Shown here: one piece after another, positions 5,978 to 8,447 of the stretch
Position numbering within the stretch: the first letter of the stretch is position 1
Layout of the letters: each line of letters starts with the position of its first letter
NCBI GenBank assembly: GCA_002085385.1
Contig: NATO01000049.1
Span: 1-8,447 of the forward strand
Origin: a candidate division Zixibacteria bacterium 4484_93
Lineage (GTDB): Bacteria; UBP14; UBA6098; 4484-93
Direction of reading: 5' to 3'
DNA length: 8,447 bases
The notes under the pieces: generated by a model
The model's input: the letters and a program-made list of their open reading frames with translations, nothing else
Told to the model about the DNA's origin: nothing
The model's database searches: none
Translations under genes and position numbers: made by a program

Positions 5978-7846
5978 ATGAAATCTGTAAAAATCTTTGT
6001 GGATGGCGCATCTCTCGGAAACCCCGGTGCCTCCGGTGCAGGTGTTCACATCGAGGACACAGCCGGGAATACCATTCAAGATGTCTCTATCCCGCTCGGT
6101 GAAAAGACCAACAATGAGGCTGAATATCTTGCCTTAATCCACGGGCTCAAACTGGCAGGGCAGCTCGAAGCAGACTCTATCGAAGTCCTATCAGATTCCA
6201 AGCTTATGGTGAATCAGATAAACGGTGCCTACCGAGTAAAGGCAGCCAACCTGAAGAATTTACACAGAGAAGCAAAAGAGCTTCTATCAGGGTTCACATC
6301 CTATCGTATCAAACAGATTCCGAGGGACAAAAATAGAGTTGCCGACCGGCTGGCAAGTGCTGCTATGAAACAAAAGAAAGCCTTCACGAAAAGGATGGAG
6401 GTAGGATTGAGCTTCGACGACATCCTCCTTGTGCCGGGCTACTCCGATGTTCTCCCTTCACAGGTCGATGTCTCGGTTGACCTTACCGAGAAGATACATC
6501 TCAATATCCCTCTCATCTCAGCAGCAATGGATACAGTAACAGAGGCAGATATGGCAATAGCAATGGCTCGAGCAGGTGGAATCGGGGTGATACATCGGAA
6601 TATGAGTATCTCCGAGCAGGCAGCACAGGTGAAGAAAACCAAGCGCGCCGAATCTACATTCATCCGGAACCCGATAACACTTCCTCCCGACCTTCCAATA
6701 TCTGCAGCATACGAGATTATGCGGGAGAACGATATATCAGGCGTTCTCATAACAAGGGGACCCAAACTCATTGGAATACTGACAAGCAGGGACATACGTT
6801 TTGAGACGGATACATCCCGAAGGATTGAAGAGGTAATGACAAGGAAGCTTGTTGTCGCTCACGAGGGTGTAAGCGAGGCTGAGGCTCGAGATATTATGCA
6901 AAAACACAAAATAGAGAAACTACCGATAGTGGATAAAAACGGTAATGTAGTGGGTCTTATCACATTCAAGGATATGATAAGGAAAAGAACCCACCCTTCA
7001 TCCGCAACGGATGCGCAGGGACATCTTCTGGTGGCTGCCGCTATCGGCGTCGGGAAAAAGAGGGAGGAAAGGAGTTATGCACTTGTGGAGGCTGGCGTGG
7101 ATATGCTCGTCATCGACTCCGCACACGGACACTCAAAGAATGTCATAGACGCAACAAGAGAGTTCAAGAGGAACTTCCCTGATGTAGTCATTGCATCGGG
7201 GAATGTCGCAACAGGAGAGGCTGTATCCGCCTTAATAGATGCTGGAGCCGACATCATCAAAGTGGGCATTGGGCCTGGTTCCATTTGCACGACGAGGGTC
7301 GTCACAGGTGTGGGATACCCTCAGGCTTCCGCTGTGTTCGACTGTGCCAAGGTAGCAAAAAAGCATAATATCCCGATAATCGCAGATGGAGGGACACGCT
7401 ACTCCGGGGACATAACAAAAGCACTCGGTCTCGGCGCGGACTCGGTGATGATAGGAAACCTTCTGGCAGGAACCGAGGAGGCTCCAGGCGAGACCGTGCT
7501 ATACGAGGGAAGACGCTTCAAGGTATACCGCGGTATGGGCTCTCTCGAGGCAATGAAGAAGGGCGCAAGGGACAGGTATCACCAGGAGGAGGTCGAAAAT
7601 TTCTCCAAGCTCGTCCCCGAAGGTGTGGAAGGAAGGGTGCCATACAAGGGGCCTGTTGCCGATTCACTGTATCAACTCGTTGGGGGCTTAAAAGCAGGAA
7701 TGGGTATGGTCGGCGCTAGGAATATAGATGAACTGCACAAAAAAGCACACTTTATACGGGTGACATTCTCAGGCTTGAGGGAAAGCCACCCGCATAATCT
7801 ACAACTGACAAAGGAGCCGCCCAACTACCGAATATCCGATTATTGA
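5978..7846 (+). CDS. guaB: Fused RNase HI-family domain and IMP dehydrogenase
   Basis: One open frame of 622 residues holds two complete enzymes. Residues 1-130 are a short RNase HI with all four acidic catalytic residues visible: Asp9 (FVDGASLGNPG), Glu47 (TNNEAEY), Asp73 (LSDSK) and Asp123 (NRVADRLA). It would cleave RNA in RNA-DNA hybrids. Residues about 140-622 are full-length IMP dehydrogenase, which makes XMP from IMP with NAD in GMP synthesis. It has SFDDILLVP, a CBS pair (about 228-337), the catalytic loop GPGSICTTR (Cys437), ADGGTRYSGD, the flap dyad Arg533-Tyr534, and EGVEGRVPYKG. No stop separates them. ATG 5978 is preferred over ATG 5975 because AGGGG (5969-5973) then has a 4-base gap. 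It lies 7 bases after the zinc-ribbon gene. An internal start (ATG 6395 or TTG 6407) might also give free IMPDH. A lost stop codon from sequence error is the main alternative. Confidence 0.88.
   Translation: MKSVKIFVDGASLGNPGASGAGVHIEDTAGNTIQDVSIPLGEKTNNEAEYLALIHGLKLAGQLEADSIEVLSDSKLMVNQINGAYRVKAANLKNLHREAKELLSGFTSYRIKQIPRDKNRVADRLASAAMKQKKAFTKRMEVGLSFDDILLVPGYSDVLPSQVDVSVDLTEKIHLNIPLISAAMDTVTEADMAIAMARAGGIGVIHRNMSISEQAAQVKKTKRAESTFIRNPITLPPDLPISAAYEIMRENDISGVLITRGPKLIGILTSRDIRFETDTSRRIEEVMTRKLVVAHEGVSEAEARDIMQKHKIEKLPIVDKNGNVVGLITFKDMIRKRTHPSSATDAQGHLLVAAAIGVGKKREERSYALVEAGVDMLVIDSAHGHSKNVIDATREFKRNFPDVVIASGNVATGEAVSALIDAGADIIKVGIGPGSICTTRVVTGVGYPQASAVFDCAKVAKKHNIPIIADGGTRYSGDITKALGLGADSVMIGNLLAGTEEAPGETVLYEGRRFKVYRGMGSLEAMKKGARDRYHQEEVENFSKLVPEGVEGRVPYKGPVADSLYQLVGGLKAGMGMVGARNIDELHKKAHFIRVTFSGLRESHPHNLQLTKEPPNYRISDY
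6397..6409 (+). promoter_or_regulatory. Candidate internal ribosome binding site and start for free IMPDH
   Basis: GGAGG (6397-6401) lies 5 bases before an in-frame TTG (6407-6409) that would begin IMPDH at SFDDILLVP. The in-frame ATG at 6395 gives the more usual N-terminal length but has only AAGG directly against it. Either could start a separate IMPDH chain alongside the fusion. The GGAGG also encodes part of MEVG, so it may be coincidental. Confidence 0.3.
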
Positions 7847-7870
7847 TTTTTAATCTGTTTTGGGTATGAT
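7843..7870 (+). promoter_or_regulatory. Candidate promoter for the RNase P RNA gene
   Basis: TTGATT (7843-7848, overlapping the IMPDH stop) and TATGAT (7865-7870) are 16 bases apart. Transcription would start near 7877, about 30 bases before the mature RNase P RNA 5' end. Spacing and -35 hexamer match the candidate tRNA promoter at 3798-3825. The overlapping GATAAT (7868-7873) is a second possible -10. Confidence 0.5.
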
Positions 7871-7907
7871 AATATTTTAGCTTTTTGTAATAGAAGATTC
7901 AAACAAA

Positions 7908-8259
7908 GGGGGAGAGAACCGGGTAGTCGCCCCAAGCTATGGGGAGGAAAGTCCGGACAGGTGGAGCCCCGGTGCTGGGCAACTCCCAGGGGAAGTGATT
8001 CCACGGAAAGTGCCACAGAAAAGATACCGCCTGAATCCTCAGGTAAGGGTGAAAAGGTGGTGTAAGAGACCACCACTCGAATGGAGACATTCGAGGTAGG
8101 GCAAACCCCACCGGATGCAAGGTCAAGCAGGGGGTGCCAGGCTCCAGGTAAACCTCCGGGTAGACCGCTCGAGACTGGAAGTAATTCCAGCCCCAGAGAG
8201 ATGACTATCATCCATCAACAGATGGATACAGAATCCGGCTTACAGGTTCTCTCCCCTCC
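7908..8259 (+). ncRNA. rnpB: RNase P RNA, bacterial type A
   Basis: This is the catalytic RNA that trims tRNA 5' leaders. The P1 helix closes the molecule: GGGGAGAGAACC (7909-7920) pairs with GGTTCTCTCCCC (8245-8256). The conserved core is visible: GAGGAAAGTCCGGAC (7944-7958), CCACGGAAAGTGCCACAGA, a GGTGGT...ACCACC hairpin around GTAAGAG (P11/P12 region), AAACCCCACC...GCAAGGTCAA, CCGGGTAGACCGCT, and ACAGAATCCGGCTTA (8228-8242), which pairs with the 5' core to form P4. Length of about 350 bases and order of conserved blocks match the E. coli-like A type. Ends are set by P1 and are uncertain by a few bases. It has its own likely promoter, and I see no intrinsic terminator before recJ, so the transcript may run into recJ. 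Confidence 0.96.
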
Positions 8260-8280
8260 AAACCATGGGAGGAGAAAATA

Positions 8281-8447
8281 ATGCTCTGGGTCCTCCAGAA
8301 AAACAAGAACAGAGCTAAATCTCTGGAAATTGCAAGGGAACTTAGCATTCCAGAGGTTATCTCGCAGATACTGGTGAACCGCGGGCTTAAAACAAGAGAG
8401 GAGATAAAAGAGTTCTTTTACCCATCATTGGATAAACTCACCGACCC
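8281..8447 (+). CDS. recJ: Single-stranded-DNA-specific 5'-3' exonuclease RecJ, N-terminal fragment
   Basis: Only the first 55 codons are present; the gene runs off the window. The N-terminus, with ISQILVNRGLKTREEI followed by FFYPSLDKLTDP, matches the leader of RecJ before its DHH catalytic domain, which is not reached. RecJ degrades single-stranded DNA 5' to 3' in recombinational and mismatch repair. The ATG at 8281 is strongly supported by GGGAGGAG (8267-8274) 6 bases upstream. The start is about 20 bases after the 3' end of RNase P RNA, with no terminator or clear promoter between them, so recJ may be co-transcribed with rnpB. The catalytic motifs cannot be checked here. Confidence 0.87.
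   Translation, partial: MLWVLQKNKNRAKSLEIARELSIPEVISQILVNRGLKTREEIKEFFYPSLDKLTD

Noticed and set aside
8081..8281. 66-codon frame on the + strand
   Set aside because: It lies almost wholly inside the RNase P RNA, has no recognisable protein features, and its sequence is explained by RNA structure.

Overview
The window looks like chromosomal DNA from an uncultured bacterium, probably an FCB-related candidate phylum (WOR-3, TA06 or Cloacimonadota-like). That placement is inferred from one marker: a C25 gingipain-like protein ending in a type IX secretion (Por) sorting domain. Other traits are mixed base composition with heavy use of ATA, AGA and AGG codons, tRNA genes without encoded CCA, and very tight gene packing. 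All protein genes and RNAs lie on the + strand. I saw no insertion sequence, phage gene, CRISPR array or convincing antisense gene.

Layout: (1) 1-2745 is the 3' part of a large secreted C25 peptidase-like protein, with Trp where the family has its catalytic His. (2) 2735-3778 is a PHP-domain metallo-phosphoesterase that starts with TTG inside the end of the previous gene. (3) 3779-4124 is an AT-rich promoter region, two tRNA genes (CAU, read as Met or Ile2, and Val-CAC) and an intrinsic terminator. (4) 4125-7846 is a compact operon: a Nif3/YqfO-family protein, a coiled-coil C4 zinc-ribbon protein, and one open frame joining a complete RNase HI domain to a complete IMP dehydrogenase. (5) About 7908-8259 is the type A RNase P RNA gene, with its own likely promoter. 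(6) 8281-end is the start of recJ.

The Nif3, zinc-ribbon and RNase HI order also occurs in Actinobacteria (for example Rv2230c-Rv2228c of Mycobacterium tuberculosis), where the RNase HI is fused to a CobC-like phosphatase. Here the same position carries an RNase HI-IMPDH fusion, the most unusual feature of the window. The 4125-8447 block is mostly nucleic-acid and nucleotide housekeeping: R-loop or primer removal, GMP synthesis, tRNA 5' maturation and single-strand exonuclease repair. The 1-3778 block is accessory and exported.
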